Shown here: one piece after another, positions 17,006 to 25,729 of the stretch
How positions within the stretch are numbered: the stretch's first letter is position 1
Layout: the number at the start of each line of letters is the position of its first letter
Origin: Coprobacillaceae bacterium UN01-12pH3A
GTDB lineage: Bacteria; Bacillota_I; Bacilli_A; Erysipelotrichales; Coprobacillaceae
Reading direction: 5' to 3'
DNA: 40,804 bases
Assembly: GCA_027676805.1 (NCBI GenBank)
Contig: JAQENU010000003.1
Location: 1-40,804 of the forward strand
Translations under genes and position numbers: made by a program
Notes under the pieces: generated by a model
What the model saw: only the letters and a program-made list of their open reading frames with translations
The model's database searches: none
Told to the model about the DNA's origin: nothing

Positions 17006-18968
17006 AACCGCTCTCTTTCATTACTTGTTTAATCAATTGATAGTCAAATCCTTTTCTCATTAAATAAATATAGATTTTATTATATAAAGGCTTACCATCA
17101 AATTTTTGGCTATAACGCTTAAACGCTTTATCAAATTCTTTTAATATCAATTCTTCTTCTAATTCTTCATCGGCATAGAAATCAAATGTAGTCATTACCT
17201 TATTGATAACGGCTGATGAGAACCCTTTAAGATACAGCTTATCTGCAATCGCATCGATCATCGCTGTACGTGACTTACGTGAATTAGCGGCATAAGCCTT
17301 TTCAACAATTTCCAAAGCCGTTTCATATTCCTGCTCTTCACCATAGGCTTCTCGATTCTTTTCGATTACCTCGTCTTCAATCCCCTTCATTCTCAGATTG
17401 CTGATTGCCTTGTTGATTCCTAATCCAAGTTTTGAAGCTCTCTGCAAATAATCAATCGTATACTCCTCATCATTGATCAGATTCTTATCCATTAAAAGAT
17501 TCACTGTCATATCAATCTGAATATCATCATAAAGTTCCAAACGGTTCAATTTTTCGATAATTTGTTTTTTAGTGTAGTCCTTAACCGTCAGAAAACGTAA
17601 GGCTCTTTGATAAGCCTCCGCCACTTTCTCATGATCATTTAAAGCATCAAACTCATCACGTTCAACCGTTTTTCCTTTATATAAACCATATTTATTAATA
17701 ATGCTTTCCGGAAGCTCAAAAGTAATCTCATTTTCATCCGATTTCAAAACACATTCATAACGATTGTTTTTTAACGGGAATAGATTCTGTACTTTATAGC
17801 TGTAGTGTTTATGTTCGATCGCTAACTGATAGACTTCATAGACTTTTTCATAAAACACATCATCACTGTATTGCTGTGCATCTAAATAAGCCTGACGACG
17901 AATATCTGCCGTATCCATCGTTTGCACCATTTTAATTTTTTCCGCTAAATCCTTCGCATCCGTAAAATAGAAACCATTCTTTCCATCTACGATTACACTT
18001 TCTAAATTCTTATCATGACGTGCCAGCACCACTAAACCAGATGCCTGTGCTTCTATGAAGGTCAAACCCTGTGTTTCAGTAATCGATGCCGATACAAACA
18101 TATCCGAAGCATGATAGTAATTAGGCACCTGATCGCTTGTTACCGGTCCGGTAAAGATTACTACATCGTCAATTTTCAAACGTCGTGCTTCTTCTTTCAG
18201 ATCATCTAATGACGGTCCTTTCCCGACGATCATCATTTTAAAATGTACCCCATCCTGCTTTAGCTTTGCTCCGGCTTCAAGAATCAGTTCTACACTTTTT
18301 TCAGGAGCTAAGCGCCCTAAAAAGGTCACAACGAATTCATCTTTGATCTGATACTGTTCACGAATTGCCGCTACTTTTTCTTGATCGATATTCTTTTCAT
18401 CAAACGCATCCAAGATCAGTCCAGTCGGAATAATATGGGCATCTTTTTCTAAGCCGTAGCTGATTAACGCTTCTTTTGTTTTTTCTGAAGGAACGATCAG
18501 TTCTGTACAATTATCCCCATAAATACGGCTGATATTTTCAATTGACTTTTTCACAATCGTATTCAGCGGTGTCAGTCCTCCGGCAACATAATGCGTGTAA
18601 TCCTCATACATCGTATGATACGTATAAACAACTGGCAGATTTAAGATCTGCGCAGCAATCTTTCCAAATATACCAATTCCAAACTCCGTCTGAATATGAA
18701 TAACATCCAATCCCTGATTCGTAATTTCTTTCATTCCCTTGAAAGAAAAGATATTTGAAATGCGGTAGCCATATATTTTCTTCATTTCAATCCCTGGCAG
18801 ACGCAGTACATTTTCTTCATCTTTATAGTCACTGTCATCTGGCAGTTCAGAAGTCACAATCAGTACTTCATGCCCATGCTTTTCCAAAGCATGACGTAAA
18901 ATGTGAGAAGATGTCGCAACCCCATTAATATCCGGTAAATATGTATCTGTAAAAATTCCAATCTTCAT
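16992..18968 (-). CDS. Fusion: GT4 glycolipid glycosyltransferase plus RecX domain
   Basis: 658 residues from the ATG at 18968, chosen because AAAGGAATAG precedes it; the frame runs 90 nt further into the upstream gene. Residues 1 to about 390 are a GT-B/GT4 enzyme like diacylglycerol glucosyltransferases: MKIGIFTDTYLPDINGVATS, VTFLGRLAPEKSVELILEA, and SITETQGLTFIEAQASG as the donor-binding EX7E region. Residues about 400-658 are a complete RecX-like protein: a beta segment (YECVLKSDENEITFELPESI), then repeated three-helix units (ALRFLTVKDYTKKQIIEKLNR; LINDEEYTIDYLQRASKLG). RecX normally inhibits RecA filaments. The two halves are in one uninterrupted frame. It sits with another GT4 gene and a UPF0104 protein. 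Confidence 0.88.
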   Translation of the reverse strand: MKIGIFTDTYLPDINGVATSSHILRHALEKHGHEVLIVTSELPDDSDYKDEENVLRLPGIEMKKIYGYRISNIFSFKGMKEITNQGLDVIHIQTEFGIGIFGKIAAQILNLPVVYTYHTMYEDYTHYVAGGLTPLNTIVKKSIENISRIYGDNCTELIVPSEKTKEALISYGLEKDAHIIPTGLILDAFDEKNIDQEKVAAIREQYQIKDEFVVTFLGRLAPEKSVELILEAGAKLKQDGVHFKMMIVGKGPSLDDLKEEARRLKIDDVVIFTGPVTSDQVPNYYHASDMFVSASITETQGLTFIEAQASGLVVLARHDKNLESVIVDGKNGFYFTDAKDLAEKIKMVQTMDTADIRRQAYLDAQQYSDDVFYEKVYEVYQLAIEHKHYSYKVQNLFPLKNNRYECVLKSDENEITFELPESIINKYGLYKGKTVERDEFDALNDHEKVAEAYQRALRFLTVKDYTKKQIIEKLNRLELYDDIQIDMTVNLLMDKNLINDEEYTIDYLQRASKLGLGINKAISNLRMKGIEDEVIEKNREAYGEEQEYETALEIVEKAYAANSRKSRTAMIDAIADKLYLKGFSSAVINKVMTTFDFYADEELEEELILKEFDKAFKRYSQKFDGKPLYNKIYIYLMRKGFDYQLIKQVMKESGYEDE

Positions 18969-18973
18969 AATTT

Positions 18974-19999
18974 CTATTCCTTTCGATTGATCTGCGGATC
19001 TAAAGCAAAGACTAATGCCCCTAGTATCAGCATTAAATAATAGGTCACAAAACGCCAAACGATCATACTGCTTTTAGCTCCAACGCCTCCTAATAAAAAT
19101 CCGAACATAATAACGAATGTCCCTTCGCTTCCTCCGGAAGCCCCCGGAATAGGGATAAAAGAAGTGATCATATAAATAAACGCCGTAATTCCGATAAACT
19201 CACTGACATGCAGCTGAGCAATATCTAAACTTAGTGCCTTGGCACAAAAATAAGGCACGATATACAGCACGGTTAATTTCAAAACATTGATGATCGATAC
19301 GGTAATCAATATATTTTTATTTTTCTGCAGAACCTTCAATTCATTGCGGAAGTCTTCCAAATGACGTTCCACTTTCATCGCTGTGGTTTCATAATCTTTC
19401 ACGATTTTTACCTTTGCCCCAATACGTAAGACAACATTGACAAAGAAGCTTTGTAAGGTACGAGATTTTGCTCCGACAAATAGACCTACAATAACCACAA
19501 AATTAATTGTGAATCCAATCAGCGCCAAAGAGAAAAACTCTGAAAAATTCTTACTGTAGTAAGAATATTTAAATAGTACAATAACCAGTGTATAAAGCAC
19601 AACAATCGATTGATAGACAATAAAATTCATCAACAGAATACTTGCCGAATACGATGGCTGAATCCCCTGCTTGTTGAAAACATACACTTGGGCAAATTGT
19701 CCGCCGCTTTGAAATGGTGTAATACCATTAAAAAACGTTGCACAAAAAGAATTGACAAAGCCCTGTCTGAAAGAATACGCCTTATTATAAAGCTTCCCAA
19801 ATATAGATAAAGCATACCCCTCTAATAAATTGTAGACCACCATAAAAATAAAGGCGACGATAATCCAATTTACTTTTGCGTTTTTAATGGTATCCATAAT
19901 CAGATGAAATTCACCCTTTAAAGAAAAGTAAAGCGCCACAAAAGCAAATAAGAATATCCAGACAAAGTTCATGACATATTTTTTTATTATCGCTTTCAT
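18974..19999 (-). CDS. UPF0104/flippase-like integral membrane protein (MprF N-terminal type)
   Basis: 341 residues with about eight membrane segments. Family landmarks: an early VNWIIVAFIFMVVYNLLEG, FVNSFCATFFNGITPFQSGGQFAQVYVF, and the late ITAFIYMITSFIPIPGASGGSEGTFV. The fold matches the lysylphosphatidylglycerol synthase membrane domain/YbhN group, which can move lipids across the bilayer. Here it stands between two glycosyltransferase genes (4 and 5 nt away), so glycolipid transfer is a reasonable inference. Confidence 0.85.
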   Translation of the reverse strand: MKAIIKKYVMNFVWIFLFAFVALYFSLKGEFHLIMDTIKNAKVNWIIVAFIFMVVYNLLEGYALSIFGKLYNKAYSFRQGFVNSFCATFFNGITPFQSGGQFAQVYVFNKQGIQPSYSASILLMNFIVYQSIVVLYTLVIVLFKYSYYSKNFSEFFSLALIGFTINFVVIVGLFVGAKSRTLQSFFVNVVLRIGAKVKIVKDYETTAMKVERHLEDFRNELKVLQKNKNILITVSIINVLKLTVLYIVPYFCAKALSLDIAQLHVSEFIGITAFIYMITSFIPIPGASGGSEGTFVIMFGFLLGGVGAKSSMIVWRFVTYYLMLILGALVFALDPQINRKE

Positions 20000-20003
20000 A
20001 AGG

Positions 20004-21008
20004 TTACCTCTTCAGTACACTCTCGTATACCTTTCTCAAATCTTCCCCAATATACTGCAAGCTTCTTTTACGTGCCACTTCATACCCCGCTTCTTTTAAT
20101 TCCGGTACTTCTTTGTTGATAATCTGTTTGATCAATGTGATAAATTGTTCATTATTATGCCCCATATAACAATTCTCTTTATCGATCAGCCAGCCATCAA
20201 AAACCGGAATATCACGAACAAGCACATTCGTCTCACTCGCTAAAGCCTCTAAAACAACGATCCCTTCTGTTTCTTCTCGGCTTGGGAAAAAGAACACATC
20301 CGCATTGGAATATGCCCCCTTGATGACATCTCCGCTGATATAACCCGGAAGAATGACATTTTTAGGCGGGTTCATCATCAGCTTTCGAATATTATTGGTA
20401 GGTGCCGACATGAGCTTATCACCAAACCAAATAAACGTATATTCCGGCAATTGTTCTGCTACTTCGCAAAAAGTATCAAAACCCTTTCTTTCAAAAAACC
20501 ACCCGACACTGATAATCACTTTCTGCTTAGGTGCAAGCTTAAAATATTCTCGAAATACTTTTTCTTTCGCAGCATCCTTTTTAAAGTTGTTTAAATTGAT
20601 TCCATTAGAAATTGGGTAAATCTCTCTTTGTATATGATAACTTTCCAATACCTTTTTTGAATAGGGTGTCGGGGTTACGATGACATCACCAAAGTTATAC
20701 ATATGAATCAGCCATTTTTTATAGAGCGGAGCAAGAAGATTGCTGAACATAAAAGAGTTCTTAAAATCTTCTTCTGTAGAATGTGCATGAAACACGATTT
20801 TCTTTTTTAAACGCTTCGCTTTTCTTGCCTGTCGCCAGCTGTTATACCAAACGGTATTGATATGCAGAATATCATAATCTTTTGCTGAGCTGTCTTTTGT
20901 ATATTCAATATTATTTAAACGCAATGCTTCTTCCTGATGCTTCATTGCTCTTCCGATTCCTGACTTGGCAATGGCATTTTCATTTTCAAAGTATAACTTT
21001 ATTTTCAT
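20004..21008 (-). CDS. GT4 glycosyltransferase (glycolipid synthesis, CpoA-like)
   Basis: 334 residues, GT-B fold. N-terminus MKIKLYFENENAIAKSGIGRAM has the acceptor-side Gly-rich turn. Later come DILHINTVWYN, KKIVFHAHSTEEDF, VISVGWFFERKGFDTFCEVAEQLPEY and FFFPSREETEGIVVLEALAS (EX7E donor-binding motif). It resembles the pneumococcal CpoA type that adds a second hexose to monoglucosyl-diacylglycerol. Together with the MGS-like half of the downstream fusion it could make a diglycosyl-diacylglycerol, a membrane lipid and lipoteichoic-acid anchor. First gene of the operon. Confidence 0.82.
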   Translation of the reverse strand: MKIKLYFENENAIAKSGIGRAMKHQEEALRLNNIEYTKDSSAKDYDILHINTVWYNSWRQARKAKRLKKKIVFHAHSTEEDFKNSFMFSNLLAPLYKKWLIHMYNFGDVIVTPTPYSKKVLESYHIQREIYPISNGINLNNFKKDAAKEKVFREYFKLAPKQKVIISVGWFFERKGFDTFCEVAEQLPEYTFIWFGDKLMSAPTNNIRKLMMNPPKNVILPGYISGDVIKGAYSNADVFFFPSREETEGIVVLEALASETNVLVRDIPVFDGWLIDKENCYMGHNNEQFITLIKQIINKEVPELKEAGYEVARKRSLQYIGEDLRKVYESVLKR

Positions 21009-21024
21009 TTTATCACCTATCTGT

Positions 21025-21053
21025 ATTATACTACATTTCCCTTTAAAACAAAA
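21025..21053 (-). promoter_or_regulatory. Promoter of the glycolipid operon
   Basis: Minus strand TTTTGT (21053-21048), 17-bp spacer, TATAAT (21030-21025), 16 nt before the ATG at 21008. The -10 is perfect; the -35 is weak. Confidence 0.6.
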
Positions 21054-21226
21054 TACAGCTTATAAAGATTTCACTTTGCTGTCTATGGTCATAATGATAC
21101 TATAATTTCACCCCTTTTACAAACACTATTCCCGTTGTTTACAGATACTTTTTAGGCTGATTGGATAACCATTTTATAAGATAGGTCATAGAATAGAATG
21201 GCAAAGAGAAGAAGGAGTCATAAAAT

Positions 21227-21523
21227 ATGATAAAAATGAATACGTTAGAAGAAGGACAGATTGGTTATGTAAAAAATATTAATACAAGTGGAAGCATGCG
21301 CCGACGTTTACAAGACATCGGCCTAATCATCGGCACTAAAATAGAATGTATTTTGAAAAGTCCTGCGGGCGATCCTATCGCTTATGATATCCGTGGTGCT
21401 GTTATCGCATTGCGTAATGAGGATGCTCAAAAAATTATAATAAATGAGGTCGATAGATTTGAAAGAAATACCGATACTTGCTTTAGCCGGGAATCCCAAT
21501 GTAGGCAAAAGCACAATCTTTAA
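21227..21523 (+). CDS. feoA: Ferrous iron transport protein FeoA
   Basis: 98 residues; SH3-like FeoA domain in the first 75 (LEEGQIGYVKNINTSGSMRRRLQDIGLIIGT; IAYDIRGAVIALRNEDAQKI). It binds FeoB and modulates Fe(II) uptake. The last 20 or so residues (RFERNTDTCFSRESQCRQKHNL) are unlike FeoA and read through the start of feoB in another frame, making the gene longer than usual. The start follows AGAAGGAGTC. No clear Fur box was found; a partial ATAATGATA motif is at about 21091-21099. Confidence 0.88.
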   Translation: MIKMNTLEEGQIGYVKNINTSGSMRRRLQDIGLIIGTKIECILKSPAGDPIAYDIRGAVIALRNEDAQKIIINEVDRFERNTDTCFSRESQCRQKHNL

Positions 21524-23501
21524 CGCTTTAACCGGATTAAACCAGCATACCGGCAACTGGACTGGCAAGACAGTCGCTAAAGCAGAAGGGAGTTTCTCGA
21601 TCCATGATCAATCCTATACGTTAGTGGATTTACCTGGAACCTACTCCCTTTTTGCGCATTCTGCTGAAGAAGAAATTGCCCGTGACTTCATCTGTTACGA
21701 AGACAATAAAGCGACAATCGTCGTTTGTGATGCGACCTGTCTGGAAAGAAATTTGAACTTAGTCTTACAGACAATAGAGATTACAGATCATGTGATTGTC
21801 TGTGTCAATTTAATGGATGAAGCCCAAAAGAAAAAGATTAAGATTAATCTAATCAAGCTAGAACAGCTTTTAGGGGTTCCGGTTGTGGGGGCGGCTGCCC
21901 GTGATCCCCATACGATTGATCATCTGTTAAGCACCATAGAAACGATTGACAATTACCCATTTTCACCGCTGTCCATTGAGTATGATGAAAACATTGAACA
22001 GCATCTTTTAACCCTGCAGGCCCTTCTGCCTTCAGATACTCAGCCATCTTCTCGCTACCAAGCATTGCGCTTATTAGACAGTCCGTCTAATGAACGTCTC
22101 AATGCCTACATCAAAACCCTCGATAACTGTGACGCTGTTTTTGAGGCACAAAAGAAGATTCGAGCTTCACTGAATACGGAGGCTTTAGAGGACCAAATTA
22201 TTCATACCATCGTCAAAAAAGCGGAAACGATTGCCAGTCAGGTCGTTACCACCTCTCAGGAGCCCCATAAAGAACGTAAAATTGATAAATGGCTGACCAA
22301 TCGCGTGACAGGCATTCCGATTATGCTTTTACTCCTTTGTGTCATTTTCTGGATCACTATTTCCTTAGCTAACTACCCATCCCAGCTTTTATCTACGGCA
22401 TTGTTTACTTTAGAAGATCAGCTCGCTCTTTTTATGAGCAGTCTGCATGTTCCTACAGTACTCATTGATATGCTGGTTCATGGCATGTATCGAGTACTGG
22501 CTTGGGTTGTAGCGGTCATGCTTCCGCCAATGGCTATCTTTTTTCCCATGTTTACTTTATTAGAAGATCTTGGCTATCTGCCTAGAATCGCCTTTAACCT
22601 AGATCATTATTTCAAAAAGGCTAAAACCTGTGGGAAACAAGCATTGACGATGTGTATGGGATTAGGCTGCAATGCTGCTGGTGTCACCGGATGCCGCATC
22701 ATTGATTCTCCCAGAGAACAGCTGATTGCCATCATTACAAATAATTTTATTCCCTGCAACGGCCGCTTTCCTACTCTGATCGCTTTGATCTCCATGTTTT
22801 TTATCGGCAGTCAAAGTGGGCTTATGGGAACAATCTATGCCGCCCTATTACTAACCGGAGTCATCTTGCTTGGGGTTCTTTTAACGTTTGTTTCTTCCCG
22901 TCTGCTTTCTTCTACTTTATTAAAAGGAGTGCCTTCATCATTTATTCTTGAACTGCCGCCTTATCGTAAACCCCAGATCGGAAAAGTCATTGTTCGTTCA
23001 CTGTTAGACCGCACCCTCTTTGTTTTAGCGCGTGCGATTGCTGTCGCCGCTCCTGCCGGACTCATTATTTGGCTATTAGCCAATATTCAGGTAAACGGAT
23101 TAAGCGTATTGATGCATTGTGCTCATTTTCTTGATCCCTTAGGACATTTAATCGGACTGGATGGAGTGATCTTATTTGCTTTTATTCTCGGGTTCCCCGC
23201 TAATGAAATCGTTGTGCCGATTATTATCATGACCTATATGTCTACCAGCAGTCTGATCGAACTAAGCAATCCGCAATTATACACACTTCTTTTGAATAAT
23301 GGCTGGACATGGGTAACCGCTTTATGTACCATTGTCTTTTGTCTGCTGCATTGGCCATGTTCAACAACATGCTTAACCATTAAAAAGGAAACCCGCAGTT
23401 TAAAATGGACGATCTGTTCCTTTTTACTGCCAACTGCTTTTGGCTTTGTCATCTGTTTTGTGATTGCAACAACAGCCCGCTTATTCCATCTTATTCCATA
23501 A
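21459..23501 (+). CDS. feoB: Ferrous iron transporter FeoB
   Basis: 680 residues if started at the TTG at 21459, which has ATGAGGT as binding site 9 nt upstream and gives the family-typical start MKEIPILALAGNPNVGKST. An in-frame ATG at 21444 lacks a site. The N-terminal G domain has G1 GNPNVGKST, G3 VDLPGTYSL and G4 NLMDEA. The C-terminal membrane region has the Gate motifs: CMGLGCNAAGVTGCRIIDSPREQ and ITNNFIPCNGRFPTLIAL. The protein imports Fe(II) across the membrane. Overlap with feoA (65 nt) suggests coupled translation. Confidence 0.95.
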   Translation: MKEIPILALAGNPNVGKSTIFNALTGLNQHTGNWTGKTVAKAEGSFSIHDQSYTLVDLPGTYSLFAHSAEEEIARDFICYEDNKATIVVCDATCLERNLNLVLQTIEITDHVIVCVNLMDEAQKKKIKINLIKLEQLLGVPVVGAAARDPHTIDHLLSTIETIDNYPFSPLSIEYDENIEQHLLTLQALLPSDTQPSSRYQALRLLDSPSNERLNAYIKTLDNCDAVFEAQKKIRASLNTEALEDQIIHTIVKKAETIASQVVTTSQEPHKERKIDKWLTNRVTGIPIMLLLLCVIFWITISLANYPSQLLSTALFTLEDQLALFMSSLHVPTVLIDMLVHGMYRVLAWVVAVMLPPMAIFFPMFTLLEDLGYLPRIAFNLDHYFKKAKTCGKQALTMCMGLGCNAAGVTGCRIIDSPREQLIAIITNNFIPCNGRFPTLIALISMFFIGSQSGLMGTIYAALLLTGVILLGVLLTFVSSRLLSSTLLKGVPSSFILELPPYRKPQIGKVIVRSLLDRTLFVLARAIAVAAPAGLIIWLLANIQVNGLSVLMHCAHFLDPLGHLIGLDGVILFAFILGFPANEIVVPIIIMTYMSTSSLIELSNPQLYTLLLNNGWTWVTALCTIVFCLLHWPCSTTCLTIKKETRSLKWTICSFLLPTAFGFVICFVIATTARLFHLIP

Positions 23502-23520
23502 ATATGCTTGATACAATTCG

Positions 23521-23556
23521 AGATTAACTCCACCATATTTGGCGTTAATCTTTTTT
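23521..23556 (+). terminator. Terminator of feoAB
   Basis: AGATTAAC (23521-23528) pairs with GTTAATCT (23544-23551), 15-nt loop, followed by five T residues. Confidence 0.75.
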
Positions 23557-23561
23557 ATATC

Positions 23562-23584
23562 AAAAAAAGCTTCATAATGAAGCT
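23562..23584 (-). terminator. Terminator of the AraC/C45 operon
   Basis: Minus strand AGCTTCA (23584-23578) / TGAAGCT (23574-23568), loop TTA, followed by T7. It begins 4 nt after the AraC gene stop codon. Confidence 0.85.
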
Positions 23585-23587
23585 AAT

Positions 23588-24463
23588 TTAACGTATCGCA
23601 ATATAAATTTCAATTTCAGAATCAGGATGATCGTAGCCAAGGAACTTTTCTCCATATAATTCAAAAGGATCACGGTTATCCAATTCTTCTTTTGTTGAAA
23701 GCATCCAAGTCCCCCATATATAATCGATTGTTTGGGATAATGTCTCTAAACTGCCACGATGTGTAAAAACGACATAGCGCCCCGAAGGAATCACTTTCGT
23801 GACATAATGCTCGGGAAGATCGTTAAAAGAGGTTACCTCTATTCCAAAGCATTCATTTAGAAGCATATCCTCATTGATTTTGAAATGCAGATTTTCTTCA
23901 AAGGATTCATAAATACCGAATTTACGACCGGTCTGCTTTTTATTGGGCAGACTTTCCAACAACGGAAAGAAAAGTTCCCACAGTTTTTTCAAGTCCTGAT
24001 GATGCGGCTGAACCTCTTGACGAATGCCTGCAACCTTGATTTCCGAAAGCTCGACAATGCGGGGATGAACGGTGACATGATGAAGCAGATGTTCCCAAGC
24101 TTCTTCGTCTAAACGCTTTTTTGAGGATACAAAAGTCTGAATTCGTTGTCTGCGATATTGCAGCGGACTGATTTTATATCTTGATTTAAAAGCGCGACTG
24201 AATGCTTCCGGAGATTCAAAACTGTTTTCCAATGCAATGGAAATAATAGAATCATTCGTATACAGCAGTTTTTGGGCTGCATTGGCTAAACGTCTTTTTT
24301 TAATGTAACTGCCAACACTTTCACCTAAAACAGCGATAAACTGACGATTCAGATGATAATAAGAGTATCCTGCAAAACGGGATACTTCTTCTACTTTTAT
24401 ATCCTCATGCAAATGGTTTTCAATATAAATTACAGCTTGCTCCAATGCCTGTTTATAATCCAT
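23588..24463 (-). CDS. AraC-family regulator with Rob/GyrI-like effector domain
   Basis: 291 residues. Residues 1 to about 105 carry two AraC helix-turn-helix units (IKVEEVSRFAGYSYYHLNRQFIAVLGESVGSYIKKRRL; ISIALENSFESPEAFSRAFKSRYKISPLQYR). Residues about 130-291 form a GyrI-like small-molecule domain (VELSEIKVAGIRQEV; KFGIYESF; HYVTKVIPSGRYVVFTHRG; DSEIEIYIAI). This layout matches Rob/BltR-like multidrug-sensing activators. It lies 12 nt after the C45 gene and is co-transcribed with it, so that gene may be its target. Confidence 0.9.
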   Translation of the reverse strand: MDYKQALEQAVIYIENHLHEDIKVEEVSRFAGYSYYHLNRQFIAVLGESVGSYIKKRRLANAAQKLLYTNDSIISIALENSFESPEAFSRAFKSRYKISPLQYRRQRIQTFVSSKKRLDEEAWEHLLHHVTVHPRIVELSEIKVAGIRQEVQPHHQDLKKLWELFFPLLESLPNKKQTGRKFGIYESFEENLHFKINEDMLLNECFGIEVTSFNDLPEHYVTKVIPSGRYVVFTHRGSLETLSQTIDYIWGTWMLSTKEELDNRDPFELYGEKFLGYDHPDSEIEIYIAIR

Positions 24464-24475
24464 AACGGCTCCTTT

Positions 24476-25603
24476 TTAAAATGACTGCCAGTCAAATATA
24501 CCGGCTTTAGTTTGTTCACTAATTAACTCTATTTTAAATTCTTCATCCGCTTCTATCTCAAAAAGATCATACTTCCTCCACTGATTTTCAAAGCGCCCGC
24601 CCCAACATATTTCAAGCGTTCCCTCAAAAGGAGAAAGAAGAATGCTTTTGGTTGTTCCAAAGCTCTCCCGATAATTATGAAAACAAAGTCCTTCCGGATA
24701 TTTCCCTAACAGCATAGATTTTAATTGATCACGGGTAATATTATTCTTGCCTTTAAGCTGTTTTTCAATAAATTGATAGCGTCCTATACTGTGACGAAAA
24801 GCCTGTGGTTCTAAATGCTTAAATTCAGGAAGCACAGCATGATTGGTTGTATATAGCAATGATTCATGCTCTTTATCATTGTTCCTTTTTACAGCAATTT
24901 TCCCATCCATAGTCTGTACCAATGCCATATTTTCATCTTTATCCAATAATAGCATATTCATATTAAATGCGATAGGCATATCTTTTATATAATTTAATGC
25001 CTCATTGACATCTTTACAATTTTCCAGCAATGCTCTGATGACAATCCAATACTGCATTCCCTTGATCTTTGGCTCTTTCATATACGGCAGCTTAACGATC
25101 GGCAGACCGCAAGATGTCATCGTCACCGCTAACCCATGTTCATTCATTCCTTCATCCCTGCCAAATTCCAGCATCGAAGTCCCCATGTGTTTATATTTTC
25201 CGCTGATGGCCGTCTTAACCAGTGAAAAATCCTCGTGTTCACATGCATACTCATAATTTCTTATAAGCAAGGGCATCTGATCCGCCATGACTTTAGACGT
25301 TAAGGCTATCTGACTGCAACGGGGAACTAAATAGCTCATATCATAAAAATAAAGATTTTCTAATTTAACCTGCAAAGCATCGGCAAAGCCTTTAATTTCT
25401 TCACTTAATCCCGGGCACCAACGATCAAACAATTTGTTTTCTTCTTTAATTCGCATGGTGTCAACTGTCTTATCTTTTAGGATATATCGCTCTTTAAGCA
25501 GTGGCTTCTCTTTAATTATTTTTCCCAGCTGATACCCCGCTTCATAGGAAGTTCCATTCAAATGAATGGTTCTTGCCTCAATGCTTATCTTATTCTCGCT
25601 CAT
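24476..25603 (-). CDS. C45-type (AAT-like) acyltransferase/peptidase
   Basis: 375 residues resembling the peptidase C45 / acyl-CoA:6-aminopenicillanate acyltransferase family, which are Ntn hydrolases self-processed before a Cys. The likely nucleophile is Cys96 in VPRCSQIALTS, followed by LLIRNYEY and GMNEHGLAVTMTSCGL, as in the family. No signal peptide is seen. C45-like proteins of gut Firmicutes act on amide or acyl bonds of varied small molecules; the substrate here is unknown. An adjacent Rob-like regulator suggests induction by a small compound. Confidence 0.72.
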   Translation of the reverse strand: MSENKISIEARTIHLNGTSYEAGYQLGKIIKEKPLLKERYILKDKTVDTMRIKEENKLFDRWCPGLSEEIKGFADALQVKLENLYFYDMSYLVPRCSQIALTSKVMADQMPLLIRNYEYACEHEDFSLVKTAISGKYKHMGTSMLEFGRDEGMNEHGLAVTMTSCGLPIVKLPYMKEPKIKGMQYWIVIRALLENCKDVNEALNYIKDMPIAFNMNMLLLDKDENMALVQTMDGKIAVKRNNDKEHESLLYTTNHAVLPEFKHLEPQAFRHSIGRYQFIEKQLKGKNNITRDQLKSMLLGKYPEGLCFHNYRESFGTTKSILLSPFEGTLEICWGGRFENQWRKYDLFEIEADEEFKIELISEQTKAGIFDWQSF

Positions 25604-25701
25604 TTTTGCTCACTCCTTCATCTATATCTAAGATTAACAAAAAGAGTTCACTCATTCATGATAATTTCTGCGGTTTTAAGATTCCATTAGATAAATCTTC
25701 A

Positions 25702-25727
25702 ATAAAAAAGAGACCTTTCGGTCTCTT
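25702..25727 (-). terminator. Terminator of nifJ
   Basis: Minus strand AAGAGACC (25727-25720) / GGTCTCTT (25715-25708), perfect 8 bp, 4-nt GAAA loop, followed by T tract. It begins 3 nt after the nifJ stop. Confidence 0.9.
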
Positions 25728-25729
25728 AA

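Noticed and set aside
21061..21226. Fur box upstream of feoA
   Set aside because: Only a partial ATAATGATA match; not close enough to the 19-bp consensus to call.
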